Part shown: positions 33,223-42,979 of the stretch, in pieces
Layout: each line of letters starts with the position of its first letter
How positions within the stretch are numbered: the stretch's first letter is position 1
Notes under the pieces: generated by a model
Databases searched by the model: none
The model's input: only the letters and a program-made list of their open reading frames with translations
What the model was told of the DNA's origin: nothing
Translations under genes and position numbers: made by a program
From: Cyclobacteriaceae bacterium
GTDB lineage: Bacteria > Bacteroidota > Bacteroidia > Cytophagales > Cyclobacteriaceae
DNA: 64,000 nucleotides
NCBI GenBank assembly: GCA_028281285.1
Contig: JANQKF010000020.1
Coordinates: 186,001 to 250,000 of the forward strand
Direction: 5' to 3'

Positions 33223-35610
33223 ATGCTTAAGAACCACTTCAAATCCATTTTCAGGAGTCTCAAAAGAAATAAAGGCTATTCTGCCATTAACATTTCAGGC
33301 TTGGCCATAGGCTTTGCAGCTGCGATGTTGATTGCCATCTATGTGAATCAGGAATTCACCTATGATAGACACTATCAAGATAATGAGAGGATTTATCGAT
33401 TGAGCGGACGGTCCTTTGCATTTTCGTCCATTGCGCACCTCAATTATCTACAGAATAATATGGCTGGAGTGGAGGCTTGGGTGAACGTTATGCCTAATCC
33501 AAGCACGACCATAAAGTATGACAATCGCAATTTCATTCAAGAGGACACTTATTATACCACCAGTGAATACTTGAAAGTCTTTAAGCATGATTTCGTACTT
33601 GGTAACCCTGAGACGGCCCTTGACGATATCAATGCATTGATACTAACTGAATCTCTGGCTAAGAAGATTTTCGGAAGCAGAAACCCTTTGGATGAATTGG
33701 TCTCATTTTCCAGCCAGATGTCCGAAGATACCTACAAGGTGACTGGTGTGATAAAAGATCATCCTACTAATACCAGTCTCAAGTTCAGTGCACTTGCACG
33801 AACTCCTCAGTCCACTTTAGATAATATCGCAGACAGTTTTTCATTTACCACTGGGTTTTCCTATTTCAAAATGGAAAGCCCGGTTCAATTGGAAAGTTTT
33901 CAGGATCAAACGGATCGGTTGTATGCAAAACGCATGCATGATCTTTTTGGTGAGGGTGCTGACTTTGAAACGTTTTTAAACGAGAGGCGCGGGGGACAAC
34001 CGCTGGTAATGAAATTAACGGATATCCACCTCGAGTCGGATGTACAGTTCGAAGCTTCACCACCGGGAAACAAGCAATACCTTTACATATTCTTATCGAT
34101 TGCACTGTTCATAATTATTCTTGCCGGGATCAATTATGTGAATCTTGCAACTGCCCAGGCATCGAAAAAGGCAAAGGAAGTAGGGATTCGCAAAGTATTA
34201 GGTTCATTCCGTAGTAGCCTGATGACACGGTTTCTTGCTGAATCCGTGTTTCTCTCCTTTGCCAGCGTATTGCTTGGTCTGGGATTGGCTGAAGGTGCGC
34301 TGAAACTTATGTCACTTACCGGGTTTAGCAATTTTGATGTCAATGTTTATGATTATCCGATGTTGATTGTTATAACACTTGTGGTTGGGCTTATTTCAGG
34401 ACTGATCGCAGGGATCTATCCTGCACTCTACCTCACTTCTTTCAAGCCTTCCACGGTGCTTAAGGGTGATTATCGATTAAGTGGTGGGAGCAAACTGTTT
34501 CGAAACGGACTGGTCGTATTCCAGTTTGTAGTATCACTCTCACTGGCAGTGTTCTCAGTATTTGTATATGAGCAACTCAACTACGGCTTGAACAAGGAAT
34601 TGGGTTTTGATAAAGAAGGTGTGATCGTTATTGATGATTCGAAATCACAATTAGGTGACGATGGGGAAAATTTTGAGCCATTTGTCAACGAACTCAGAAA
34701 GATATCTTCGGTGAGCAATGTTTCATCGAGCCACTTTAGCATGATAGGAACTCTTCCTCTTTCGGGTATGGCTGAAATCGGAGGGGAGGAGACCTATCAT
34801 CGCTTTCAGTACAAATATGTTGATGCGGCCTTTACGTCCACAATGGGCTTCGAGATTGTAGACGGACGGGATTTTGACGAAAACCTCGATGGAGACCGAG
34901 AAGCAATCGTGATCAATGAAACCTTTGCCAAGACACTTGGCCCGGATTTATTCGAAAAGCGCTTTAATGCCAATTTCAACGGACGGAATGTAAGAATTGT
35001 TGGAGTAGTTAAGGATTTCCATTATGATGACTTGAATATGGCCATTGGCCCTACGGTCTTCTTTAAAAGAGCCTATGGCACGCAGCTTAATGTCAGAATT
35101 TCAGGGAATGATTTACTGAATACAATCAGTCAAATCGAAAGTGCTTATGCCCAATTCACAGATGAACCACTGGACTACTATTTCTTTGATCAGAAGTTCA
35201 ATCAATTGTTTGAATCAGAAAAAAGGATCAGCCAGATCATTGCGATATTCACAGGGCTTAGCCTGTTCGTGGCATTGCTCGGGTTGATAGGTCTTATTAG
35301 TTACAAACTTGATCAAAGAATAAAGGAAATCGGCATCAGAAAGGTGTTGGGAGCGAGCATTGCTCAGATTTTGAGTTTGTTCTCCAAAGAGATGGTTCGT
35401 CTTGTGCTACTGGCTTTGGTTATCACCGTTCCCCTTGGCTTTTATGCCACCAGTCGATGGCTGGAAGGCTTTGCTTATCATATTGAAATAGGTGTTCTGC
35501 CATTTGTACTGATCGCAGCTTTTGGGGTCGGTATTACATTACTCATAGTTAGCCTCAGAACGGTAAAAACCGCTTCTATGAATCCGGTCAATGCTCTTAG
35601 AGATCAATAA
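33223..35610 (+). CDS. Duplicated FtsX/MacB-type permease, array copy P4
   Basis: 795 residues. TM1 region ISGLAIGFAAAMLIAIYVNQ is distinct from P1-P3. First coupling motif KEVGIRKVLGSFRSSLMTRF; TM4 ends LIAGIYPALYLTSFKP; TM5 FRNGLVVFQFVVSLSLAVFS; second periplasmic motif VGVVKDFHYDDLNMAIGP; second coupling motif KEIGIRKVLGASIAQILSLF. C-terminus NPVNALRDQ, with Gln instead of the usual terminal Glu. It starts 11 bp after P3. All membrane and coupling elements are intact, so it should be functional. Confidence 0.93.
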   Translation: MLKNHFKSIFRSLKRNKGYSAINISGLAIGFAAAMLIAIYVNQEFTYDRHYQDNERIYRLSGRSFAFSSIAHLNYLQNNMAGVEAWVNVMPNPSTTIKYDNRNFIQEDTYYTTSEYLKVFKHDFVLGNPETALDDINALILTESLAKKIFGSRNPLDELVSFSSQMSEDTYKVTGVIKDHPTNTSLKFSALARTPQSTLDNIADSFSFTTGFSYFKMESPVQLESFQDQTDRLYAKRMHDLFGEGADFETFLNERRGGQPLVMKLTDIHLESDVQFEASPPGNKQYLYIFLSIALFIIILAGINYVNLATAQASKKAKEVGIRKVLGSFRSSLMTRFLAESVFLSFASVLLGLGLAEGALKLMSLTGFSNFDVNVYDYPMLIVITLVVGLISGLIAGIYPALYLTSFKPSTVLKGDYRLSGGSKLFRNGLVVFQFVVSLSLAVFSVFVYEQLNYGLNKELGFDKEGVIVIDDSKSQLGDDGENFEPFVNELRKISSVSNVSSSHFSMIGTLPLSGMAEIGGEETYHRFQYKYVDAAFTSTMGFEIVDGRDFDENLDGDREAIVINETFAKTLGPDLFEKRFNANFNGRNVRIVGVVKDFHYDDLNMAIGPTVFFKRAYGTQLNVRISGNDLLNTISQIESAYAQFTDEPLDYYFFDQKFNQLFESEKRISQIIAIFTGLSLFVALLGLIGLISYKLDQRIKEIGIRKVLGASIAQILSLFSKEMVRLVLLALVITVPLGFYATSRWLEGFAYHIEIGVLPFVLIAAFGVGITLLIVSLRTVKTASMNPVNALRDQ

Positions 35611-35621
35611 ATTAAAAGGTC

Positions 35622-38021
35622 ATGTTAAAAAATTACTTCAAAGTTGCTTATAGAAATCTTGTCCGTGACAAGTTCTTTTCCTTGTTGAACATACTTGGTT
35701 TGACAGCTGGCGTTGCTGCATTCTTGCTTATTTCTCTCTATGTAAGACATGAGCTGAGTTATGATAACTTTCATAGAAATGGGGATAGGATATATACCCA
35801 TATAACACAGTATATGACAGCTGAGGGCCCCATTAATGGTGGAACATTCAGCGTATTGGGTGGCTTGGAGTTCGAGAAAAAAATACCGGAAATCGAACAT
35901 ATTGCTCAGCTGGCCCCCGTAGGAGCCAACTTGATCGGCTTGACGGACCGGTCCTTCTATGAGGAGAATATCTATTATTCTGACAAGGATGTTTTTGAGG
36001 TTTTTGATTTCCCGATAATCAAAGGGGCACTGGATTTAGAATCACCATATAAGGCAGTGGTAACGGAGTCTATTGCCAAAAAGTATTTTGGGGATGAGGA
36101 TCCTATTGGACAGCTGATCACGCTTGATAAATCAGAGACTTATGAGATTACTGCGGTAGCAAAAGACCTTCCCAACAATTCCTATATCCAATTCAATTTA
36201 CTACTGTCAAATTATGTTCTTCTCAACAAGGTGATTCCTGGTTCTGAATTGGTCAGCAATCAATGGGGGAAATACGCACACACCTTTTACTTGCTCAAGG
36301 AAGGAGTAAGCGAACAAGTGGTCTTGGATAAGATGATGGCTGTTGCTGAAGAAAGTTTTCATTCACGACTTCACCGCAGTGAGGAGGGTAAGCTTTGGTT
36401 TAAGGCTCGAATGATGCCCTTCCAGGATATTCATTTGGAATCAGGTTTCAAGAGAGGAATGAGTGCTACAAGTGACATGAAATACATCTATCTCTTCTCT
36501 GCTATAGCTGCATTGATTTTAATAATCGCCTGTGTCAACTATATCAATTTGTCCACGGCCAAATCGATTCGCAGAGCAAAAGAAACTGGTCTGCGGAAAG
36601 TAGTTGGGGCAAGTAGAGCACAACTGGTCAAGCTTTATATTACTGAGTCATTTGTTTTGACTACTATTTCAGTATTTCTGGCATTCGCAATTGCCGAAAG
36701 AGCTTTGCCATACTATGGTCGCCTGGTAGAACGAGAGCTGAGTTTGATCTATGGAGGTGCGGAGTTCATATTTACAATTATCATTATCAATATTGTTGTC
36801 AGTTTCATAGCAGGAGCTTATCCTGCTTTTAAGCTTAGCAGTTACGAGCCCGTAGAGGCAATTCGGGGATCCAAGAGCCCGAAAGGGAAGAAGTCATTGA
36901 GGCGGAGTTTGGTGCTGTTCCAATTTCTGGTAGCTCAACTTCTGATAATTGCTACCATCGTTATTCAAAGTCAACTTCAATATCTACAGAATAAGGATCT
37001 CGGTTATAATCGAGAACAGGCACTTTATATAAATGCTCATGGAGAGCTAAAAGAAGAAATAAATGTGTTCAAAGATAAAATCAGAGCCCTTCCGAATGTA
37101 CAGTCCCTGGCTGCTTCAGATGGGGTTTTCACATGGTCAATGATCTCATTCTTTGATTTAAGTAGTGTGGAGGGAAATGAAGACATAGAGGAGGACCAAA
37201 TGGTGGTAGCGGATGTGTTTGTAGGAGAACCAGAATTTGTAGATGTTTTGGAAATCGAAATCGTTGAAGGAAGGCGATTCGATCCTGATAATACCAGTGA
37301 TCTGAAGGAAGGGATTTTGATAAATGAAACTGCAGTGAAAAGGTTTGGGTGGAGTGATAACCCCATTGGTAGAAAAATTGACAGCTGGGGAGGCAAATAT
37401 GTCATTGGTGTGATGAAAGATTTTCACAACGAGTCGCTTCGTGCCGAGATTAAACCTGCTTTTATCTTAGTTAACCAAAATGCACACCAGTTTGTCAACC
37501 TGCGTTTGACAGGTACGGATATTCCTGAAACGATTGATCAGATTGAAGAGGCTTGGAACGAAATGGTTGAGGGAAGGCCATTAGAATATACTTTTTATGA
37601 TGACAAGTTTGATCAACACTATAAAGGAGAGATGCGACTTGGTGAAATTTTTACAGCTTTCGCCTCCCTGGCCATTGGAATTTCTCTTCTAGGTCTCGTA
37701 GGACTAACAGCATTTACAGCTGAACAAAGATTGAAAGAAATAGGAATAAGAAAGGTTTTGGGAGCAACTATAGGGCAGGTTATGAGCCTGTTGTCAAAGG
37801 AATTCATCGTATTGAGCCTCATCGCTTTTGTAATGGCAATACCTATTACATTCTATTCGATGAATCAATGGCTCTCAGCATTTAAATATCGGATTGATAT
37901 TGGTCTCATGGTGTACATGATTGCCATTTTGGCCTCCATTGGAGTCGCCTGGTTGGTGGTTAGCCTTCAGGCGATCAAAGTGGCAAGAAGTAATCCTGTC
38001 AATGTGTTAAGAACCGAATAA
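35622..38021 (+). CDS. Duplicated FtsX/MacB-type permease, array copy P5
   Basis: 799 residues. First coupling motif is altered to KETGLRKVVGASRAQLVKLY (Thr and Leu at positions that are Ile/Val elsewhere); the second is standard, KEIGIRKVLGATIGQVMSLL. TM2 reads IIACVNYINLSTAKSIRRA. Second periplasmic domain carries VIGVMKDFHNESLRAEI. C-terminus NPVNVLRTE. It starts 11 bp after P4, with AAAAGGTCATG across the start. The first half-unit may contact its ATPase differently. Confidence 0.93.
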   Translation: MLKNYFKVAYRNLVRDKFFSLLNILGLTAGVAAFLLISLYVRHELSYDNFHRNGDRIYTHITQYMTAEGPINGGTFSVLGGLEFEKKIPEIEHIAQLAPVGANLIGLTDRSFYEENIYYSDKDVFEVFDFPIIKGALDLESPYKAVVTESIAKKYFGDEDPIGQLITLDKSETYEITAVAKDLPNNSYIQFNLLLSNYVLLNKVIPGSELVSNQWGKYAHTFYLLKEGVSEQVVLDKMMAVAEESFHSRLHRSEEGKLWFKARMMPFQDIHLESGFKRGMSATSDMKYIYLFSAIAALILIIACVNYINLSTAKSIRRAKETGLRKVVGASRAQLVKLYITESFVLTTISVFLAFAIAERALPYYGRLVERELSLIYGGAEFIFTIIIINIVVSFIAGAYPAFKLSSYEPVEAIRGSKSPKGKKSLRRSLVLFQFLVAQLLIIATIVIQSQLQYLQNKDLGYNREQALYINAHGELKEEINVFKDKIRALPNVQSLAASDGVFTWSMISFFDLSSVEGNEDIEEDQMVVADVFVGEPEFVDVLEIEIVEGRRFDPDNTSDLKEGILINETAVKRFGWSDNPIGRKIDSWGGKYVIGVMKDFHNESLRAEIKPAFILVNQNAHQFVNLRLTGTDIPETIDQIEEAWNEMVEGRPLEYTFYDDKFDQHYKGEMRLGEIFTAFASLAIGISLLGLVGLTAFTAEQRLKEIGIRKVLGATIGQVMSLLSKEFIVLSLIAFVMAIPITFYSMNQWLSAFKYRIDIGLMVYMIAILASIGVAWLVVSLQAIKVARSNPVNVLRTE

Positions 38022-38032
38022 ACAACAAGGTC

Positions 38033-40396
38033 ATGTTCAAAAACTATTTTTCAACAACATTTCGCTCATTAAAAAAGAGCCCGATTTTCACGGCAATTAA
38101 TGTCTTGGGGCTGTCTGTTGGTATTGCAGCATTTATACTTGTTGCAGTATTTGTCAGAGATGAAGTCACTTATGATCGCTTTCATTCTGAACACGATCGC
38201 ATCTATCGGGGGATGACATTTTACAAACAAGGGTTTGTCACAGGAATTCCAGATAAACTGATTGACCTGGTTAAGGAAGCCATACCTGAATATGAATCAG
38301 TGGTCCGGATCAATTTTGGTGGTCGATCGGTGATGGAATATAACGGTGAGAAAGTCTTTGAGGAAGAGTTCTATCGGGCCGATCAGAGCATATTTGATGT
38401 GTTCGATTTTTCATTGAAGTATGGTGATGAATCTAATGCGCTAGTTGCCCAGAATAGTGTGGTGCTTTCTACCTACATGGCAAATAAGTATTTCGGGAGG
38501 GAAAATGTAGTAGGTGAATCTTTCCAAACACTGAATAGTGAAAAGCCGATGTTGGTAACCGGGGTGTTGAATGAAATCCCGAATAACTCGAGGTTTCAAT
38601 TCAATGCAATTATGCCAATTGAAAAAAAGGAATTGAACGAAAAGAGGCCCTGGAGTGATTCCGGAGGTCTTATGTATTTGTTGCTTAAAGAGCCCATTGA
38701 TGAAGAGCAGTTTTCAGCGAAACTTATGGACCTGGCCAGGGAGAATGGCTATGGACAGTCTGAGAATACCGAATTCACAATTGAGAATTTCGGTGATCTG
38801 TACTTAAACAGTGATTGGTCATTCACAGCTTCTGGTGTTAGTGGAAATAAGAAGTTCATAGTTATTTTCTCCATAGTAGGAGTGGCGTTGCTGCTACTGG
38901 CGTGTATTAACTATGTCAATTCATCCACTGCCAAATCATTAACAAGACTCAAGGAAGTGGGGGTAAGGAAAGTGGTAGGTGCGGCCCCGATTCAAATCAG
39001 AACTCAATTCTACTTAGAAACGGCCATCTTCGTGACACTGGCAGTTGTAGTAGGTGCAGGATTAGCCGAGTATTTTCTGCCTACCTTGAATGAACTGGCC
39101 GGTAAAAAATTGAACCTGGATTATTTTTCAGATTGGTTCATACTCTCCTTCTTAATTGTTCTCATTCCTTCGTTGACATTGCTAAGTGGGTTTTATCCGG
39201 CATTGTTTATAAGTCGATTCAAGATGTTGAAGGTCTTGAAAGGCGAAGTGATAGGCGGAAAGGGGACCTTTCGGAAGGTGCTAGTGGTCTTTCAATTTGT
39301 GACCACATTAGTCCTTCTGTTCGGGACACAAATTATTACCAAGCAGATTGATTTCTTTATGAGTGCCGATATAGGCATGAATCCTGAAGGTGTGATTTCG
39401 GCTTATACCCCGAGAGCATCTTATCTACCAGACTTGAAGACATATATCCGTACCAAATCGACACTGGAAAAAATACCGGGTGTTGAAGGCGTGACTTCTT
39501 CTCCTTTCCCAAGTGTTAGCAGCTCTGCAATGCCCATTGAATGGAAGGTGGAAAATGAAGACCAAAAGCAGAATGTCTATTATATCCGGGTAGATGTGAA
39601 TGCACTGAGCTTGTTGGGTGTGGAAATAACCAGAGGGAGGGATTTCAATCCGGAGAGTCTTGAAGATAAAAACAAGTCTGTGATAATCAGTGAATCTCTG
39701 GTGGCCGATTTAGGGTTTGAAGATCCTGTTGGTCAAATGATTAGGGTGAAAGGCGACAACTATGAGCTGGTACCGAAAACCATCATTGGTGTGTTCAAAG
39801 ACCCGGCATTCAACCTGAAAGGAAACCCTCCCAAGCGAGTAGTCGTGCCTAGTGAAGCTCTGTTTCGCATCAATATTAGAATGGATGGTTCAAATGATCC
39901 GGAGACACTTGTGCGGATAAAGGAGGCCTGGGCGGAGCTAGAGCCAAATACTCCTTTCCAGTATTCATTTATGGAGGATCAGATTGCTGCCAACTATGAT
40001 AAAGAGCGCAAGTTCGGAAAGATCATTAAGTACTTTTCCGCGATGGCCATATTCATAGCCGCGTTGGGCTTGTTTGGATTAAGCATTTTCACGATTGCTC
40101 AAAAATACAAGGAAATTGGGATTCGGAAGACGTTGGGTGCTTCTGTTCAAGGGCTTGTGTTTAAACTCCTGAAGGGCTATACCAGTCTCATACTTTTAGC
40201 ATCACTTGTGGCGGTTCCAGCGGCATATTTCCTTATGGATATATGGCTTTCCGACTTTGTTAATCGGGTGAATATCGGAGTGTTTAATTTCATACTAGGG
40301 ATAGGTTTTGCGCTGATGATTGTAAGTTTAACTGTTGGTTATCAATCAATTAAGGCTGCCTTAATGAATCCGGTTAATATTCTTAGAGACGAATAA
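38033..40396 (+). CDS. Duplicated FtsX/MacB-type permease, array copy P6
   Basis: 787 residues, one of the shortest copies. First coupling motif KEVGVRKVVGAAPIQIRTQF after ACINYVNSSTA; second KEIGIRKTLGASVQGLVFKL, where Thr replaces Val, followed by LLKGY as in P13. The second periplasmic domain has IIGVFKDPAFNLKGNPPK in place of the usual VKDFH segment. C-terminus NPVNILRDE. It starts 11 bp after P5 with AAGGTCATG over the start. P6 and P13 form a divergent pair within the array. Confidence 0.93.
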   Translation: MFKNYFSTTFRSLKKSPIFTAINVLGLSVGIAAFILVAVFVRDEVTYDRFHSEHDRIYRGMTFYKQGFVTGIPDKLIDLVKEAIPEYESVVRINFGGRSVMEYNGEKVFEEEFYRADQSIFDVFDFSLKYGDESNALVAQNSVVLSTYMANKYFGRENVVGESFQTLNSEKPMLVTGVLNEIPNNSRFQFNAIMPIEKKELNEKRPWSDSGGLMYLLLKEPIDEEQFSAKLMDLARENGYGQSENTEFTIENFGDLYLNSDWSFTASGVSGNKKFIVIFSIVGVALLLLACINYVNSSTAKSLTRLKEVGVRKVVGAAPIQIRTQFYLETAIFVTLAVVVGAGLAEYFLPTLNELAGKKLNLDYFSDWFILSFLIVLIPSLTLLSGFYPALFISRFKMLKVLKGEVIGGKGTFRKVLVVFQFVTTLVLLFGTQIITKQIDFFMSADIGMNPEGVISAYTPRASYLPDLKTYIRTKSTLEKIPGVEGVTSSPFPSVSSSAMPIEWKVENEDQKQNVYYIRVDVNALSLLGVEITRGRDFNPESLEDKNKSVIISESLVADLGFEDPVGQMIRVKGDNYELVPKTIIGVFKDPAFNLKGNPPKRVVVPSEALFRINIRMDGSNDPETLVRIKEAWAELEPNTPFQYSFMEDQIAANYDKERKFGKIIKYFSAMAIFIAALGLFGLSIFTIAQKYKEIGIRKTLGASVQGLVFKLLKGYTSLILLASLVAVPAAYFLMDIWLSDFVNRVNIGVFNFILGIGFALMIVSLTVGYQSIKAALMNPVNILRDE

Positions 40397-40411
40397 TTAA
40401 AACTCAAAACC

Positions 40412-42805
40412 ATGGTCAAGAAAAACTTCAAATCACTGCTTAGAAGATTCAAACAAAGAAAGATTTTCACCCTGATCAATCTGGGAGGTCTTACCCTGGG
40501 CATCACCTGTAGTTTGGTGATGTTTCTGATTGTGACGCACGAATTCAGCTATGATAATTTTCATACTAATGCTGATAGACTTTATCGAATTACCACTGAA
40601 AGGACCTTTAATGACGTGACCCGACAGGGGGTAGGTGTACCTCGTCCACTTCCGGTAGCAGTGAAAGAAGATATTGTTGGAATCGAAGAAGTGACTTTCT
40701 TCTCTCATCAGCGTTTCGGTCAATTTAAGATGACCAACGCATCGGGTGAAGAGAATGAATTTATTGAAAACACCGGCATGGTTTACGTCCAGCCTAACTT
40801 TTTTAATCTATTCGATTGGGAATGGTTGGAAGGTGATAGTGAGAACGCTTTGATTCAGCCCAATACGGTGGTTCTGGACACCGAAAATGCTGAAAAATTC
40901 TTTCCGGGAGAATCACCTATAGGAAAGACTATTCGCTTCAATGATCAGATCGATTTAATGGTGACAGGTCTGGTGAAGGAAAGGCCTGTGAATACTGATT
41001 TTCCATTTGAGATATTTATTTCGATGGCGACTATGGAAGCGAATAATGATATGACGAATTGGGGAAGTACTTATAGTGACGATCGTTGCTATGTACTCCT
41101 TAATCAAGGGGTCACTCCGGAGTCTGTGGATGCCCAATTCCATGATATGTTGGTGAAGCATGTTGGAGAGAATGTCAGGAGTAAGTTGAGTCTTCAGGCC
41201 ATGGGAGAAATTCATTTCGATGAGGTTCCGGGTAGAGGTAATCTCAATTATCGGAGCATAGGTAAGAATCTTCTTTACGTTCTGATTGCGGTCTGTATTT
41301 TCATGGTGATAACAGCCTGTTTCAATTTTATCAATATGTCGACAGCTATGGCCATTAGAAGGGCCAAGGAAGTAGGTGTCAGGAAGGTGTTGGGAAGTAC
41401 CAGAAAGCAGCTTATCACTAGCTTTTTAATTGAAACAGGCACGATTACACTCCTATCTATACTGATTTCGTTGGCCGTGACCGAACGACTATTACCTACC
41501 ACCGTAAAGCAATTAACCGAGCTTGACCTCACCTTAAATCTATTGGGTGATACTCAATTGATAATGTATTTGGTAGGGCTTTTGGTATTTGTAACGCTGG
41601 TGGCCGGACTTTATCCCGCTTGGATGATTTCTGCGTTTCGACCGGCTCAGGTTTTGAGAGGTACGGTTTTGGGGGCAAAGGGGCGAAAAATGGGGCTTCG
41701 AAGAACATTGGTTACTTTTCAATTTGCACTGTCACAGGTTTTCATTTTTGGAACTCTGGTGGCCATTTGGCAAATGAGTTATATTCGAAATGTCGATCTG
41801 GGATATGATCGAGACTGGATTGTTTATGTGAACTTGCCGGATAATTCTGAGGAGCGACTCAACATTTGGAAGGCGGACCTGGAGTCGAACACTTCAGTAA
41901 ACAATTACTCTCTGGCCGCAACTCCTCCTTTTTCGGGCTCAACTTCAAGTACCGATGCTAATTTCACAAATGAAAGTGGTGAACACCGACTCACGGTCTT
42001 CCTAAAACAGGCCGATAGCCGTTATCTGGATACGTATGGATTGACACTTTTGGCAGGCGAGGGGCTATTGGAGTCAAAAGAGGCTAATCGTTTCTTGGTC
42101 AATGAGACCTTTGTTAAAAAGATGGGGACCACATCTCAGGAGGCTTTGGGTCAGGTTGTCAAAATCAATGGAATATCAGCTCCGATATCCGGTGTGGTGA
42201 AGGATTTCCATATGAGCACCCTGAAACATGAAATTGGCTCAATTGCCCTTTTCAATGATCAACAAAGGTACAGATCCCTTGGAGTAAGTTTCAGACCTGG
42301 TACAACCGATGAGGTACTTGATCAACTTGAGACCACCTGGACCAAGGCTTACCCTAATCACGACTTTCGATATACCTTCTTCGATGAGTCCATCGAGCGC
42401 TATTATTTCAGAGAGAAGAAGTTTTCAAAGATGTTGACCACATTTGCCGGCATTGCCATCTTCATCTGTTGCCTCGGGCTGTATGGATTAGTCTCTTATA
42501 TGGCCAACCAAAGAACCAAAGAGGTTGGTATCCGAAAAGTACTTGGAGCTTCGGTGAGTAGCATTGTAAAGTCATTCTCAATGGAGTTTGTAAAATTAGT
42601 GGGCATCGCATTTCTGGTAGCCGCTCCATTGGCTTACTATGGAATGCAAGGTTGGCTGAGCAACTTTGTTTATCACATCGAAATCGGACCGATGATATTC
42701 ACAGTAGGTGTGGTAGCCTCTTTGGTGATCACAATGCTAACTACCGGTTACCGCTCTTACAGAGCTGCCCGGGCAAACCCGGTAGAGTCGCTCAGAGATG
42801 AATAA
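40412..42805 (+). CDS. Duplicated FtsX/MacB-type permease, array copy P7
   Basis: 797 residues. TM1 GGLTLGITCSLVMFLIV; TM2 TACFNFINMSTAMAIRRA; first coupling motif KEVGVRKVLGSTRKQLITSF; second periplasmic motif SGVVKDFHMSTLKHEIG; TM6 FAGIAIFICCLGLYGLVSYM with a Cys pair; second coupling motif KEVGIRKVLGASVSSIVKSF. C-terminus NPVESLRDE. It is last in the first transcription unit; an intrinsic terminator follows at 42845. It is clearly the nearest relative of P8, its neighbour across the terminator and second promoter. Confidence 0.93.
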   Translation: MVKKNFKSLLRRFKQRKIFTLINLGGLTLGITCSLVMFLIVTHEFSYDNFHTNADRLYRITTERTFNDVTRQGVGVPRPLPVAVKEDIVGIEEVTFFSHQRFGQFKMTNASGEENEFIENTGMVYVQPNFFNLFDWEWLEGDSENALIQPNTVVLDTENAEKFFPGESPIGKTIRFNDQIDLMVTGLVKERPVNTDFPFEIFISMATMEANNDMTNWGSTYSDDRCYVLLNQGVTPESVDAQFHDMLVKHVGENVRSKLSLQAMGEIHFDEVPGRGNLNYRSIGKNLLYVLIAVCIFMVITACFNFINMSTAMAIRRAKEVGVRKVLGSTRKQLITSFLIETGTITLLSILISLAVTERLLPTTVKQLTELDLTLNLLGDTQLIMYLVGLLVFVTLVAGLYPAWMISAFRPAQVLRGTVLGAKGRKMGLRRTLVTFQFALSQVFIFGTLVAIWQMSYIRNVDLGYDRDWIVYVNLPDNSEERLNIWKADLESNTSVNNYSLAATPPFSGSTSSTDANFTNESGEHRLTVFLKQADSRYLDTYGLTLLAGEGLLESKEANRFLVNETFVKKMGTTSQEALGQVVKINGISAPISGVVKDFHMSTLKHEIGSIALFNDQQRYRSLGVSFRPGTTDEVLDQLETTWTKAYPNHDFRYTFFDESIERYYFREKKFSKMLTTFAGIAIFICCLGLYGLVSYMANQRTKEVGIRKVLGASVSSIVKSFSMEFVKLVGIAFLVAAPLAYYGMQGWLSNFVYHIEIGPMIFTVGVVASLVITMLTTGYRSYRAARANPVESLRDE

Positions 42806-42809
42806 AAAC

Positions 42810-42848
42810 TGTATTAAAAACAAACACTTTAGTGTTGTAAAAACAAAC
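42810..42848. promoter_or_regulatory. Paired enhancer-like sites of array promoter 2
   Basis: TGTATTAAAAACAAAC (42810-42825) and TGTTGTAAAAACAAAC (42833-42848), starting 23 bp apart, with the second starting 80 bp before TGGCAT at 42913. Spacing and sequence match the pair before P1. The second copy overlaps the left arm of the terminator. Confidence 0.7.
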
Positions 42849-42876
42849 GATTTCTGACCTTCGGAAATCGTTTTTT
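42845..42876 (+). terminator. Intrinsic terminator between P7 and P8
   Basis: AAACGATTTC (42845-42854) pairs with GAAATCGTTT (42864-42873); inner T-G, G-C and A-T pairs extend the stem, leaving a CCT loop. A run of T follows. It lies 40 nt after the P7 stop and splits the array into two units. Confidence 0.85.
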
Positions 42877-42883
42877 ATTTGTA

Positions 42884-42906
42884 ACTAACTGATAAATAGT
42901 TAGTTG
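42884..42906. promoter_or_regulatory. AACTAACT/AGTTAGTT dyad before promoter 2
   Basis: AACTAACT-GATAAAT-AGTTAGTT, perfect 8-bp arms with a 7-bp spacer, between the enhancer pair and the -24 element. At the matching position of promoter 1 (from 25861) TAACTAGTTGA occurs, also a dyad. Aligned at the -24 element, the preceding 31 bp of the two promoters agree at about two thirds of positions. Role unknown. Confidence 0.45.
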
Positions 42907-42912
42907 AAAAAC

Positions 42913-42928
42913 TGGCATTGAAATTGGC
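42913..42928 (+). promoter_or_regulatory. Candidate sigma-54 promoter 2, permeases P8-P15
   Basis: TGGCAT-TGAAA-TTGGC, the same spacing and TTGGCTA -12 region as promoter 1, with T for C at the end of the -24 element. The predicted leader to the ATG at 42980 is about 40 nt and contains the hairpin at 42932-42946. Confidence 0.55.
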
Positions 42929-42931
42929 TAA

Positions 42932-42946
42932 GAGTGCGTAGCACTC
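42932..42946. promoter_or_regulatory. Small dyad at predicted start site of promoter 2
   Basis: GAGTGC-GTA-GCACTC, 6-bp perfect arms, lies just where transcription from promoter 2 would start. It has no counterpart at promoter 1. It may be an operator or a 5' hairpin. Confidence 0.35.
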
Positions 42947-42979
42947 GTCAATCAGAGTGGGGAAAATAAACGAGAACCA

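Noticed and set aside
42884-42906. AACTAACT/AGTTAGTT dyad as an insertion-sequence end
   Set aside because: No partner end, target duplication or transposase nearby; a similar dyad at promoter 1 indicates a regulatory element.
42932-42946. GAGTGC/GCACTC dyad as a terminator
   Set aside because: No T-tract follows, and it lies downstream of the promoter rather than after a gene.
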